Shown piece after piece: positions 1-6,451 of a stretch of 13,294 bases of DNA (position 1 is the first letter of the stretch; every line of letters begins with the position of its first letter). The notes below the pieces were generated by a model. That model worked only from the letters and a program-made list of their open reading frames with translations. It was not told where the DNA came from and searched no databases. The translations under genes and the position numbers were made by a program. The DNA comes from Gallionella sp. (GTDB lineage: Bacteria; Pseudomonadota; Gammaproteobacteria; Burkholderiales; Gallionellaceae), in contig JANYHX010000198.1 in NCBI GenBank assembly GCA_025362155.1, forward strand, positions 1 to 13,294, in the 5' to 3' direction.

Positions 1-82
1 ACCGTACGGCAACACACATAGCAAGTAGGGATTACTTGGCCTACCCACACAATATTTTCCTCCGTTAATCGTCTACACAGGT

Positions 83-658
83 ATGGATACGACGCTAACC
101 CTTAACGCGCTGATGGCCGAACAAGATAAACGCATCGCTGACACCGTCTCGCGCGAGCGCGGGAGGCTCGGAAATTTCATCCGGCGGCGCGTGGCTGATG
201 CGAGCGAGGCGGAGGATATCCTGCAGGATGTGTTCTACGAGTTCGTGGTGGCGTATCGTTTGCCGGAACCCATTGAGCAGGTCGGTGCGTGGCTTTTCCG
301 CGTGGCGCGCCATCGCATCATTGACCGCTTTCGCAAGAAGAAAGAAGAGTCGCTTCCTGAATTATCGGATGAGGGTAATGAGGGAAGCTGGTTGGATGAA
401 GCGCTGCCATCACCGGATGCAGGCCCGGAAGCGGCCTATGCGAGAGGGGTGTTGCTGGAAGAATTGTATGCCGCACTAGCCGAGTTGCCGGAGGAACAGC
501 GCGCTGTATTCATCGCCCACGAAGTCGAGGGGCGCAGCTTCAAGGAGTTGGCCGCGGAAAGCAGTGTGGGTGTAAGCACCTTGCTGGCGCGCAAGCGCTA
601 TGCGGTGCTGCATCTGCGCGCGCGACTACAAACGATTTATGACGAATTTAATCTATGA
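83..658 (+). CDS. ECF-type RNA polymerase sigma factor (sigma-70 family)
   Basis: The 191-residue protein has the two-domain layout of extracytoplasmic-function sigma factors, which direct RNA polymerase to a small regulon. Region 2 spans about residues 27-88, with the acidic core-binding stretch ASEAEDILQDVFYEF and the DNA-melting part WLFRVARHRIIDRFRKKK. An acidic, proline-containing linker follows (about 89-115). Region 4 covers about 125-183, with LAELPEEQRAVFIAHEVEG and the recognition helix around FKELAAESSVGVSTLLARKR. Regions 1.1 and 3 are absent, as usual for this class. The ATG at 83 gives a normal length, but no clear Shine-Dalgarno sequence precedes it, so the start is only likely. 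The stop lies 12 nt before a membrane protein gene with a strong ribosome binding site, suggesting one transcript. I saw no convincing ECF-type promoter in the 82 bases upstream, so autoregulation cannot be judged. The family is certain; the ECF subgroup and stimulus are unknown. Confidence 0.93.
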   Translation: MDTTLTLNALMAEQDKRIADTVSRERGRLGNFIRRRVADASEAEDILQDVFYEFVVAYRLPEPIEQVGAWLFRVARHRIIDRFRKKKEESLPELSDEGNEGSWLDEALPSPDAGPEAAYARGVLLEELYAALAELPEEQRAVFIAHEVEGRSFKELAAESSVGVSTLLARKRYAVLHLRARLQTIYDEFNL

Positions 659-663
659 AGGAG
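658..663 (+). promoter_or_regulatory. Strong ribosome binding site of the small membrane protein gene
   Basis: AAGGAG lies 7 nt before the ATG at 671 and overlaps the last base of the sigma factor stop codon. It supports the 671 start and translational linkage of the pair. The sigma factor's own start has no comparable site, so the partner may be translated more strongly than the sigma factor. Confidence 0.75.
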
Positions 664-670
664 AACTGAG

Positions 671-1006
671 ATGCATATGAGTTGCTGTAAATCGAAATGC
701 TGGAAGATCGGGCTGTTGGTGGTAGTTGGCATCGCGGCAGTGGGCTGGGTGGTGATGGCGCTGTGGAACTGGCTGATTCCGACTTTGTTCGTGGGGGGCA
801 AGGAGATCGGCTATGTGCAGGCAATGGGGCTATTGCTGTTGAGCAAGATATTGTTTGGCGGATTCCGTCATGGCTGTCATGGGCGCTGGCATCGCAATCG
901 TTTGGAAAACATGACGCCGGAAGAGCGCGAAAAATTCCAGGCGGGTATGCGTGGCTGGTGTGGTGGCAGGAACAGGAATGAAGCGAATGATACGCCGAAA
1001 GAGTGA
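671..1006 (+). CDS. Small Cys/His-rich two-helix membrane protein, putative sigma factor partner
   Basis: This 111-residue protein has no function I can name. It starts with a short cysteine-rich segment (MSCCKSKCWK), followed by a hydrophobic helix (about 13-33), the motif WNWLIPTLF, a short loop, and a second hydrophobic stretch (about 48-64, ending LLLLSKILFGGF). The tail is polar with several His and Cys (FRHGCHGRWH, then MTPEEREKF and RGWCGG). From memory, small proteins with the WNWL-P...LGLLLLS-ILFGGF pattern are often encoded beside ECF sigma factors. Here it begins 12 nt after the sigma factor stop with a good AAGGAG site (658-663), so co-transcription is very likely. The charge pattern suggests both termini face the cytoplasm. 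That would let the Cys/His clusters bind a metal or sense redox state and act on the sigma factor, but this is inference, and no classical anti-sigma or zinc-binding anti-sigma domain is visible. A start at the second ATG (677) is possible. Confidence 0.82.
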   Translation: MHMSCCKSKCWKIGLLVVVGIAAVGWVVMALWNWLIPTLFVGGKEIGYVQAMGLLLLSKILFGGFRHGCHGRWHRNRLENMTPEEREKFQAGMRGWCGGRNRNEANDTPKE

Positions 1007-1060
1007 TGTGATTAAGCTCGTAATCTGTGCGTAACGTAAGTCCACGCAAGTATGATTTAG

Positions 1061-1140
1061 TCGTTCCCGCAAAAGCGGACTCCAGAGAAAGCGGACCCCA
1101 GGCAATCAAAAACTGGGTTCCCGCCTTTCGGGAATGACGA
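1061..1140. repeat. Imperfect palindromic intergenic repeat (REP/MITE-like)
   Basis: The left arm (about 1061-1085, TCGTTCCCGCAAAAGCGG then ACTCCAG) and the reverse complement of the right arm (about 1113-1140, CTGGGTTCCCGCCTTTCGGG then AATGACGA) match with a few mismatches and small gaps. The result is a long imperfect hairpin. The 'TCATTCCCGC...GCGGGAATGACGA' pattern is one I know as a very common dispersed intergenic repeat in proteobacteria. The copy is degenerate, and a long minus-strand reading frame across it looks spurious. In RNA it could act as a weak transcript end or stabilise the upstream sigma factor mRNA. Confidence 0.7.
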
Positions 1141-1179
1141 TTTGTATTGCAGCTATTTAACAATTCAAAGGAGTTCGAT

Positions 1180-1407
1180 ATGAGCAACAAATTGCAATCG
1201 TGACCGGCGGCAGTCGCGGCTTGGGTAAGAATATGGCTTTGAGCCTTGCGCAGAAAGGCATAGATGTGATCCTTACTTCACAGCAAAAGGCCGAGGCGGG
1301 ACGAGTGGTTAATTGACATTGGCGGCGTAATCGCCTCGCTGCTTTCGGATGACAATCGTTGGGTCAACGCGCAACGAATCGAGGCATCAGGCGGAATGTT
1401 TATTTGA
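1180..1407 (+). pseudogene. Remnant of a short-chain dehydrogenase/reductase (SDR) gene
   Basis: A good AAAGGAG site (1167-1173) leads to an ATG at 1180, but that frame stops after MSNKLQS. One base later in phase, from 1191, the DNA reads IAIVTGGSRGLGKNMALSL and on to DVILT, the NAD(P)-binding Rossmann start of a classical SDR with its TGxxxGxG signature. This suggests loss of one A in a run at about 1188-1191. That frame ends at TGA 1314-1316. From 1315, back in the original frame, the DNA encodes DIGGVIASLLSDDNRWVNAQ then RIEASGGMFI and a stop at 1405-1407, the usual C-terminus of the same subfamily. Only about 70 codons remain of a gene normally near 250, so roughly 170-180 residues are missing, including the Tyr-x-x-x-Lys active site. 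The gene is dead, although its ribosome binding site survives. Confidence 0.88.
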
Positions 1408-1430
1408 GGCGCGATTCCGTATTCCCTGGA

Positions 1431-1444
1431 GTGTGGTAACACAC
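1431..1444. repeat. Short dyad GTGTG-N4-CACAC
   Basis: Five-base inverted arms flank GTAA, 24 bases after the stop of the dehydrogenase remnant. It could be an operator half-site pair or chance. It is reported only because the stretch 1408-1580 holds no gene. Nothing else is recognisable there apart from a second dyad at 1541-1558. Confidence 0.3.
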
Positions 1445-1540
1445 AGACCTATTTTTCCATAGCGCGCATTCTTTCAAACAATTCCGAATTCCAACCTAAT
1501 CGAGAGTACCGAGGGTTGAATACGTGCTTCGGATTTTCCT

Positions 1541-1558
1541 GCGTGAGAATATTCACGC
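1541..1558. promoter_or_regulatory. Candidate operator or hairpin before the STAS-like gene
   Basis: The perfect inverted repeat GCGTGA-N6-TCACGC ends 8 nt before the ribosome binding site (about 1567-1572, GAGGAG) of the gene at 1581. Its placement suits a repressor site or an mRNA hairpin near the leader. The base pairing is seen directly; the role is inferred, and no regulator for it lies in the window. Confidence 0.4.
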
Positions 1559-1580
1559 CCATCACTGAGGAGAAATCAAA

Positions 1581-2003
1581 ATGCTCAATTTCGAATTACG
1601 ACATGACGAAAGTATTTTAGTATTGCATCCTGAAGGACCGCTTGAAGCGACGGATTTTACGATGTTGGCGAGCCAAATCGATGCTTACATGGAGGGACAC
1701 GAGAGGCTGCGCGGTGTCTTGATACGTGCAAAATCTTTTCCCGGCTGGAAGAATTTTGACGCGTTGCTCGCTCAAGTGAAGTTCGTCAAGGAACATCATC
1801 GGGAAATCGAGAAAGTGGCGGTGGTCGCCAACGGCACGTTCGCGAATATCATGCCAAGTATTGCCAACCGTTTTATCCATGCTCAGATCAAACACTTTGA
1901 ACCAGATCGCGAAGATGATGCATGGAACTGGCTGAGAGAAGGCAGCATTACTGGAAAGAATTCATCCGCCGCTTATGATAGGAATGTGTCGCGCCCATTG
2001 TAA
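1581..2003 (+). CDS. STAS/SEC14-like (SpoIIAA-like) protein
   Basis: The 140-residue protein reads as a member of the SpoIIAA-like/STAS-SEC14 family of small soluble proteins. The N-terminal beta strands carry the pattern LVLHPEGPLEATDF (about 13-26). Next come a helix (MLASQIDAYMEGHERLRG), the strand and loop GVLIRAKSFPGWKNFDALLA (about 45-64), a helix with VKFVKEHHREIEKVAVVANG, and IKHFEPDREDDAWNWL near the end. The FPGW motif and the final acidic-aromatic stretch are typical of the family. The last 20 residues are polar and probably disordered. It has a clear GAGGAG site 8 nt before the ATG. There is no membrane segment and no neighbouring anti-sigma kinase, so an anti-sigma-antagonist role is not supported. 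The biochemical function of these single-domain proteins is not established. The gene stands alone between the dehydrogenase remnant and the transporter-ssb unit. Confidence 0.85.
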   Translation: MLNFELRHDESILVLHPEGPLEATDFTMLASQIDAYMEGHERLRGVLIRAKSFPGWKNFDALLAQVKFVKEHHREIEKVAVVANGTFANIMPSIANRFIHAQIKHFEPDREDDAWNWLREGSITGKNSSAAYDRNVSRPL

Positions 2004-2028
2004 AAAGTAGCGACAGGCCGTGTTTTTT
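1987..2028 (+). terminator. Possible transcription terminator after the STAS-like gene
   Basis: TGTCGC (1987-1992) can pair with GCGACA (2010-2015), and a run of six T follows at 2023-2028. The loop is long, the stem overlaps the stop codon, and several bases separate stem from T-run, so it is a weak candidate. Confidence 0.3.
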
Positions 2029-2074
2029 AGAAAAGTTTCCCGTTCGTTAAATTAGTCTCCCGCCTTTCCCAATT

Positions 2075-2111
2075 GCCCCTTCCCTACCCATCTCCGGAGA
2101 AAGAAGGGGGC
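2075..2111. repeat. Hairpin with a perfect palindromic core, possible repeat remnant
   Basis: GCCCCTTC (2075-2082) pairs with GAAGGGGGC (2103-2111) with one bulged G. The centre contains the perfect palindrome TCTCCGGAGA (2091-2100). The C-rich then G-rich layout resembles dispersed 'CCCCTTCCCT...' repeats and loosely resembles the insertion inside uvrD. It may be a decayed copy or a backup terminator for the gene ending at 2003. Confidence 0.45.
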
Positions 2112-2172
2112 GTTGTCTTGGCATTGTCTTCTTGTGGTGTAGTGCGTATTTCTGTCGGCAAGCATGATGACC

Positions 2173-2181
2173 TGCTAAAAT
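2173..2181 (+). promoter_or_regulatory. Candidate extended -10 promoter of the transporter-ssb unit
   Basis: TGCTAAAAT fits an extended -10 element (TG-N-TAAAAT). It lies 30 nt before the transporter start, giving a leader of roughly 23 nt. No good -35 is visible at the right distance, which extended -10 promoters can tolerate. Confidence 0.4.
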
Positions 2182-2211
2182 GCGCCACTTCTCATCACTT
2201 TCAAAACATCC

Positions 2212-3591
2212 ATGCAACAAGTACCTGAAACCATGACCGCGACTGAACGTCGCGCCAGCATTGGCTTGGCCAGCATCTACGGCCTGCGCATGCTGGGATT
2301 GTTCATCATCCTTCCGATCTTTGCCATTTATGCGGAACATCTGCCCGGCGGCGAGAGCCATCTGTTGATCGGCGTTGCGCTCGGCGCTTACGGATTGACG
2401 CAGGCGATTTTGCAAATCCCGGCTGGTTGGTTGTCCGACCGCTACGGGCGCAAGCCGGTGATCTATATCAGTCTGATCTTGTTCGCGGTGGGCAGCTTTA
2501 TCGCCGCCTCTGGCGACAACATTTACTGGATTATTGCCGGCCGCGTGGTGCAGGGTGCGGGTGCATTGAATGCGGCGGTGATGGCGTTAACTGCCGATCT
2601 TACCCGCGAAGAAGTGCGTACCAAGGCAATGGCGATGATAGGCATCACTATCGGCATTACCTTTTCAATCTCGATGGTGCTGTCGCCTATGCTCAACAAT
2701 GTGCTCGGCGTGCCCGGCATTTTCGCGCTGACAGGCATCCTGGCCCTGCTGGCGATGGGCGTGGTGAAATTTGTGATACCCGATCCCGCTATCACGCGCT
2801 TTCACAGCGACACCCAGGCCAGCGGGTCACATTTTGCCCAAGTGCTGCGCAACAAGGATCTGTTGCGTCTCGACTTCGGCATTTTCTCGCTGCATGCGAT
2901 CCTGATGTCGGTGTTCATGCAGGTACCGTTCGTGATGCAAAAGGACGGGCTGGATCTGGCGCACCATTGGTATATTTATTTGCCGGTAATGCTGGTGGCG
3001 TTTGCACTGATGGTGCCCCCTATTATCATCGCGGAAAAAAAAGCCAAGATGAAACAGATATTTATGCTGTCTATCTTTTTGGCGATGTGCGCGCAAGCGC
3101 TGCTGATATTTGCACAGAACAGCCTGTGGGGCGTGGCGCTGGCACTGTTGATTTTTTTTACCGCATTCAACGTGCTGGAGGCCACGCTGCCCTCAATGAT
3201 CAGCAAGATTGCGCCACTGGCCGCCAAAGGTACGGCGATGGGCGTCTATAGCAGCGTACAGTTTCTCGGTGCATTCTTCGGCGCGGCTGCGGGAGGCGCG
3301 TTGATGCAATATGTCGGCGGCAATTCGGTGTTTGTGTTCGCTATCGTATTGTTGTTGCTGTGGCTGATCGTTGCTTCTACGATGCAACCTCCGGCAGCAG
3401 TACGCACCAAGTTATATCATCTGACCGAAATGACGAATGCCCAAGCGGCACAGTTACAAAAACAACTCGCACAATTACAAGGCGTGCGTGAAGCGATGGT
3501 GGTAGCAGTGGAAAATATTGCCTGCCTCAAGGTAGAGATGCAGGGATTTGATGAAGCAGCAGTTGATAAACTCGTGATGAAAGGAGCATGA
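2212..3591 (+). CDS. yajR: MFS transporter, YajR-like, with C-terminal soluble domain
   Basis: The 459-residue inner membrane protein is a major facilitator superfamily permease of the drug:H+ antiporter type. Hydrophobic segments run from about residue 17 to 395, consistent with twelve helices. Motif A of the superfamily appears as [11 protein letters not shown] (about 72-82), between helices 2 and 3. The end of helix 1 ([12 protein letters not shown]) and [20 protein letters not shown] in helices 4-5 also fit. After the last helix a soluble tail of about 65 residues contains [20 protein letters not shown], matching the ferredoxin-like C-terminal (YAM) domain of YajR. The substrate is not known. 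A start at the second ATG (2233) is possible, since neither has a clear Shine-Dalgarno sequence. Its last codons contain the ribosome binding site of ssb, so the two are probably translated together. This MFS-ssb pairing is, from memory, frequent in betaproteobacteria. Confidence 0.9.
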   Translation: MQQVPETMTATERRASIGLASIYGLRMLGLFIILPIFAIYAEHLPGGESHLLIGVALGAYGLTQAILQIPAGWLSDRYGRKPVIYISLILFAVGSFIAASGDNIYWIIAGRVVQGAGALNAAVMALTADLTREEVRTKAMAMIGITIGITFSISMVLSPMLNNVLGVPGIFALTGILALLAMGVVKFVIPDPAITRFHSDTQASGSHFAQVLRNKDLLRLDFGIFSLHAILMSVFMQVPFVMQKDGLDLAHHWYIYLPVMLVAFALMVPPIIIAEKKAKMKQIFMLSIFLAMCAQALLIFAQNSLWGVALALLIFFTAFNVLEATLPSMISKIAPLAAKGTAMGVYSSVQFLGAFFGAAAGGALMQYVGGNSVFVFAIVLLLLWLIVASTMQPPAAVRTKLYHLTEMTNAQAAQLQKQLAQLQGVREAMVVAVENIACLKVEMQGFDEAAVDKLVMKGA

Positions 3592-3592
3592 C

Positions 3593-4069
3593 ATGTCGGT
3601 GAATAAAGTAATCCTGATAGGCCGTTTGGGCAAAGACCCGGAAACCCGTTATATGACCAGCGGCGAAGCGGTGACCAACGCCACGCTGGCGACTTCCGAA
3701 AACTGGAAAGACAAGAGCGGCGAAAAACAGGAAAAAACCGAGTGGCATAATCTGGTATTCTACCGCCGCCTCGCCGAGATTGCCGGAGAGTATCTTAAAA
3801 AAGGCTCGCAAATTTATGTCGAGGGCAAATTGCAAACCCGCAAATGGCAAACCAAGGAAGGGCAGGATCGCTACACCACTGAGATTGTGGTCAACGAAAT
3901 GACCATGTTGGGCGGTAAATCTACTGGCGGCAGTTTTGAAGTGGTAGAAAACAAATCTGCTGCCCCTGCATCAGGCGGTGCAGCACCTGCCAAGGCTGCA
4001 TCAACCGCCCCGACAGGCTCAGCACAGGGACGCAGTTTCGATAATTTTGATGATGATATTCCGTTCTAG
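3593..4069 (+). CDS. ssb: Single-stranded DNA-binding protein
   Basis: The 158-residue protein binds single-stranded DNA in replication, recombination and repair, normally as a tetramer. Residues 1 to about 108 form the OB fold, starting [20 protein letters not shown] and including the family patterns [20 protein letters not shown] and [17 protein letters not shown]. An Ala/Gly/Ser-rich flexible linker (about 120-147) follows. The protein ends in the acidic tip FDDDIPF, the docking peptide for partner proteins such as exonuclease I, RecQ or PriA in other bacteria. Length and architecture are normal. The AAAGGAG site (3580-3586) lies inside the end of the transporter gene, whose stop is one base before the ssb start. 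This predicts coupled translation. A strong terminator follows at 4086-4121. Confidence 0.98.
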   Translation: MSVNKVILIGRLGKDPETRYMTSGEAVTNATLATSENWKDKSGEKQEKTEWHNLVFYRRLAEIAGEYLKKGSQIYVEGKLQTRKWQTKEGQDRYTTEIVVNEMTMLGGKSTGGSFEVVENKSAAPASGGAAPAKAASTAPTGSAQGRSFDNFDDDIPF

Positions 4070-4085
4070 CTGAGGCACAAAAAAT

Positions 4086-4121
4086 AACCGCTAATCTCGC
4101 AGCAGGGCTTAGCGGTTTTTT
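4086..4121. terminator. Bidirectional intrinsic terminator between ssb and uvrD
   Basis: AACCGCTAA (4086-4094) pairs perfectly with TTAGCGGTT (4109-4117). A T-run to 4121 serves the plus strand (ssb). An A-rich stretch at 4079-4084 gives the T-run for the minus strand (uvrD). It lies between two convergent genes, as expected for a shared terminator. Confidence 0.88.
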
Positions 4122-4135
4122 CAGCCCACAGACTG

Positions 4136-6331
4136 CTATGCTGCCACCAGCTTCGCATATTCCAGCGCCAGCCATTTCACCCCGGCCTTGCGGAAATTCA
4201 CCTGCACACGCGAATCAGCGCCACTGCCTTCGAGATTGACGATTACGCCTTCGCCGAATTTGCTATGAAATACAGTTTGACCAGTGCGCCACGCCAACCC
4301 CTTCTGACCTCCCTTTATCAGGGGAGGGGAATCCGCTTTCCCCCTGAAAAGTGGTGAAACCTCGCGAGGGGTCAGAGGGGGGTTGGAGGTTAAATAGCCT
4401 GAAGCAAATGCATTCCGTTGTGCAATTCTCGGCGTGAGCCAGTGCAATAAATTGTCCGGCAACTCACGCAAAAAACTCGATGCCACGCCGTAATTTACCT
4501 GCCCGTGCAGCATGCGGCTTTGTGCGAAGCTCAGGTACAGCCTGCGCCGGGCGCGGGTGATCGCTACGTACATCAGGCGGCGTTCTTCATCCAGTCCCCC
4601 ATCTACGTTCTGGCTGTTCTGGTGCGGGAATAACCCTTGTTCCAGGCCGGTGATAAATACAGCGTGAAACTCCAGCCCTTTGGCGGCATGCACAGTCATC
4701 AGATGCAGCGCATCATCCTGGTCGCCGGCCTGATGTTCACCCGCCTCCAGCGAGGCGTGCGTGAGAAAAGAGGTCAGACTATCGTCCTCGTTTTCATGCA
4801 CGAACAAGGTGGCGGCGTTAATCAATTCATTCAGATTTTCCTGCCGCTCCTCGGCTTCACGCTTCTTTGCGCCTGTTTCATTCTGATAATGCGCGATCAG
4901 CCCGCTGTGTTCCAATACGTGATCCAATATTTCGGGCAGCGGCAATTCGCGTGTCGCGCTGCGCAGGGCTTCTATCAGTACCACAAATGCAGAGACTTTT
5001 CCGCCTGCCCTTGCTGCCGCGTCCCATAGCGCAGTTGAATTCATCTTCGCTGCTTCCTGCAACTGCTCTATGCTGCGCGCACCTATGCCGCGCGTCGGAA
5101 AATTGATGATGCGCAGCAGCGCATTATCGTCGTCAGTGTTTTCCATCAAGCGCAAATAGGCCAATGCGTGTTTGATCTCCTGTCGCTCGAAAAAGCGCAG
5201 CCCACCATACACCCGATATGACAATCCGGCAGAAACCAGCGCGTGTTCCAGCACCCGAGACTGCGCATTAGATCGATACAGTAATGCGATTTCCTTGAGA
5301 TGGACTCCCTCGGATTTCAATTGCTGAATTTCGCTGACAATGTAGCTCGCTTCTTCCACATCCGTGGGTGCTTCATAAACGCGCAAGGGTTCACCACCAT
5401 TTTCCGAAGTCCACAAATTTTTGCCCAGGCGGTCGCGGTTGTTACTGATCAGCGCATTGGCGGCGTCGAGGATGTTGCCATGGGAACGATAATTCTGTTC
5501 CAGCTTGATTACTGCCTCGACATGGAAGTCACGCGTTAACTCCTGCATATTGCCGACATTTGCGCCGCGAAACGCGTAAATGGACTGGTCGTCGTCGCCT
5601 ACCGCAAACAGAGAGCTGTGCTTTCCAGCGAGCAATTTCAACCATAGATATTGCAGTCGATTAGTGTCCTGAAATTCATCTACGAGTATGTGCTGGAAGC
5701 GTTCCTGATAATGCTCGCGCAACGCTGTGTTGCGCGACAACAATTCATAGCAGCGCAGCATCAATTCGGAAAAATCTACCACGCCTTCACGCTGGCATTG
5801 TGCATCATACTCGGCAAACACTTCCACCTTGCGCCGCGTGTAGGGATCATAGGCTTCCACCTCATGCGCACGCAGTCCCTGCTCTTTGCTGCCGCTGATG
5901 AAATTCTGCAGGTCGCGCGGCGGATATTTTTCATCACCCACATTCATTGCTTTCATCAGCCGCTTGATCGCGGAAAGTTGATCGCCGCTGTCGAGTATCT
6001 GAAAAGTCTGCGGCAAATTCGCCTCGCGGTAATGCGCCCGCAACATGCGGTTGCACAGGCCGTGAAAGGTGCCTATCCATAGACCACGCGTATTGATGGG
6101 CAGCATCGCCGACAGGCGCGTGAGCATTTCCTTGGCCGCTTTGTTGGTGAACGTCACTGCCAGAATGCTATGTGGGCTGACCGCGCCGGTGCTGATTAAA
6201 TAAGCGATGCGCGTAGTCAGTACGCGCGTTTTACCGCTGCCCGCACCCGCCAGAATCAACGCGGATTGGTGTGGCAGGGTGACGGCTTGCAATTGCGGGG
6301 GATTCAGACCGGATAGAAGGGTAGCGTTCAT
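4136..6331 (-). CDS. uvrD: DNA helicase II, UvrD (SF1A 3'-5' helicase)
   Basis: The 731-residue protein is an ATP-driven 3'-5' helicase of nucleotide excision and mismatch repair, and it reads very close to E. coli UvrD along its whole length. All helicase motifs are present: Walker A GAGSGKT (29-35, K34), motif Ia AVTFTNKAAKEM (58-69), Walker B VDEFQDTN (217-224), motif III GDDDQSIYAFRGA (245-257), motif IV LEQNYRS (277-283), motif V TVHAAKGLEF (546-555) and motif VI VAITRARRR (589-597). The C-terminal Tudor-like domain, VFHSKFGEGVIVNLEGSG to KWLALEYAKL (687-727), marks it as UvrD rather than Rep. The linker before that domain holds an in-frame insertion of about 28 residues (650-677) made by a palindromic repeat. 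It transcribes toward ssb and away from hisC. No Shine-Dalgarno sequence is evident before the start. I saw no LexA-type CTGT-N8-ACAG box upstream. Confidence 0.97.
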   Translation of the reverse strand: MNATLLSGLNPPQLQAVTLPHQSALILAGAGSGKTRVLTTRIAYLISTGAVSPHSILAVTFTNKAAKEMLTRLSAMLPINTRGLWIGTFHGLCNRMLRAHYREANLPQTFQILDSGDQLSAIKRLMKAMNVGDEKYPPRDLQNFISGSKEQGLRAHEVEAYDPYTRRKVEVFAEYDAQCQREGVVDFSELMLRCYELLSRNTALREHYQERFQHILVDEFQDTNRLQYLWLKLLAGKHSSLFAVGDDDQSIYAFRGANVGNMQELTRDFHVEAVIKLEQNYRSHGNILDAANALISNNRDRLGKNLWTSENGGEPLRVYEAPTDVEEASYIVSEIQQLKSEGVHLKEIALLYRSNAQSRVLEHALVSAGLSYRVYGGLRFFERQEIKHALAYLRLMENTDDDNALLRIINFPTRGIGARSIEQLQEAAKMNSTALWDAAARAGGKVSAFVVLIEALRSATRELPLPEILDHVLEHSGLIAHYQNETGAKKREAEERQENLNELINAATLFVHENEDDSLTSFLTHASLEAGEHQAGDQDDALHLMTVHAAKGLEFHAVFITGLEQGLFPHQNSQNVDGGLDEERRLMYVAITRARRRLYLSFAQSRMLHGQVNYGVASSFLRELPDNLLHWLTPRIAQRNAFASGYLTSNPPLTPREVSPLFRGKADSPPLIKGGQKGLAWRTGQTVFHSKFGEGVIVNLEGSGADSRVQVNFRKAGVKWLALEYAKLVAA
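4296..4384. repeat. Palindromic repeat inserted in frame in uvrD
   Basis: The outer arms AACCCCTTCTGACCT (4296-4310) and AGGGGTCAGAGGGGGGTT (4367-4384) are imperfect inverted copies. An inner pair TCAGGGG (4318-4324) / CCCCTGA (4341-4347) forms a second stem. Read on the uvrD strand it encodes SNPPLTPREVSPLFRG, then KADSPPLIKGGQKG. The peptide pattern 'NPPLTP...SPPLIKGG' is one I recall from translated dispersed repeats in several bacterial groups. It sits in the poorly conserved linker before the Tudor-like domain and leaves the frame open. Confidence 0.75.
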
Positions 6332-6341
6332 TGCGTAATTA

Positions 6342-6362
6342 TCCCACAGGATCGTTGTGGGA
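6342..6362. promoter_or_regulatory. Hairpin/dyad upstream of uvrD
   Basis: TCCCACA (6342-6348) and TGTGGGA (6356-6362) form a perfect 7-bp inverted repeat with a 7-nt loop, ending 10 nt before the uvrD start. On the minus strand its inner edge overlaps TGGGATAAT, which resembles an extended -10. If that is used, uvrD mRNA would begin at or very near the start codon. Operator and promoter roles are inferred. Confidence 0.35.
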
Positions 6363-6366
6363 CAGG

Positions 6367-6397
6367 TTGACTACTTTCCCACGCATCGCATTGTGAT
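6367..6397 (+). promoter_or_regulatory. Weak candidate promoter for the his-hinT-tat cluster
   Basis: TTGACT (6367-6372) resembles a -35 box. ATTGTG (17-nt spacer) or TGTGAT (19-nt spacer) could be the -10, overlapping the first direct repeat. The match is modest, but the cluster must start in this gap because uvrD diverges from it. Confidence 0.25.
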
Positions 6398-6420
6398 AAG
6401 GGCCTCAGCATTGTGATAAG
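6388..6420. repeat. Two direct repeats GCATTGTGATAAG in the uvrD-hisC gap
   Basis: The 13-bp sequence GCATTGTGATAAG occurs identically at 6388-6400 and 6408-6420, a centre spacing of 20 bp. Two copies two helical turns apart on one face of DNA would suit paired regulator binding, but a local duplication explains it equally well. Confidence 0.55.
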
Positions 6421-6451
6421 CTTCCATCCGTTATTACGCTCATTTTGTTTC

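Noticed and set aside
1..82. Possible ECF-type promoter (CGTCTA at 70-75) before the sigma factor gene
   Set aside because: No GGAAC-like -35 element lies at a suitable distance, so autoregulation is not supported.
648..1190. 180-residue minus-strand open frame opposite the small membrane protein
   Set aside because: It runs antisense through a clearly coding gene and the palindromic repeat, has low-complexity Ser/Pro/His composition, and shows no recognisable domain.
1581..2003. STAS-like protein as anti-sigma-factor antagonist for the sigma factor at 83-658
   Set aside because: There is no anti-sigma kinase gene, the gene is separated from the sigma factor by a pseudogene and a repeat, and the family resembles the SEC14-like branch, not SpoIIAA proper.
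2047..2415. 122-residue minus-strand open frame across the transporter promoter region
   Set aside because: It is antisense to the start of the transporter and has no recognisable family, so it was treated as chance.
2427..3251. 274-residue open frame within the transporter gene
   Set aside because: It is a shifted-frame shadow of the MFS gene, with Arg/Gly/His-rich sequence and no domain. The transporter frame is clearly the coding one.
6413..6451. GTG start extending hisC by 13 residues
   Set aside because: The added residues do not resemble HisC N-termini, lie on the direct repeat, and have no ribosome binding site. ATG 6452 already gives a normal or slightly long N-terminus.
6332..6451. 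LexA box controlling uvrD
   Set aside because: I found no CTGT-N8-ACAG type palindrome; the dyad present is TCCCACA-N7-TGTGGGA.
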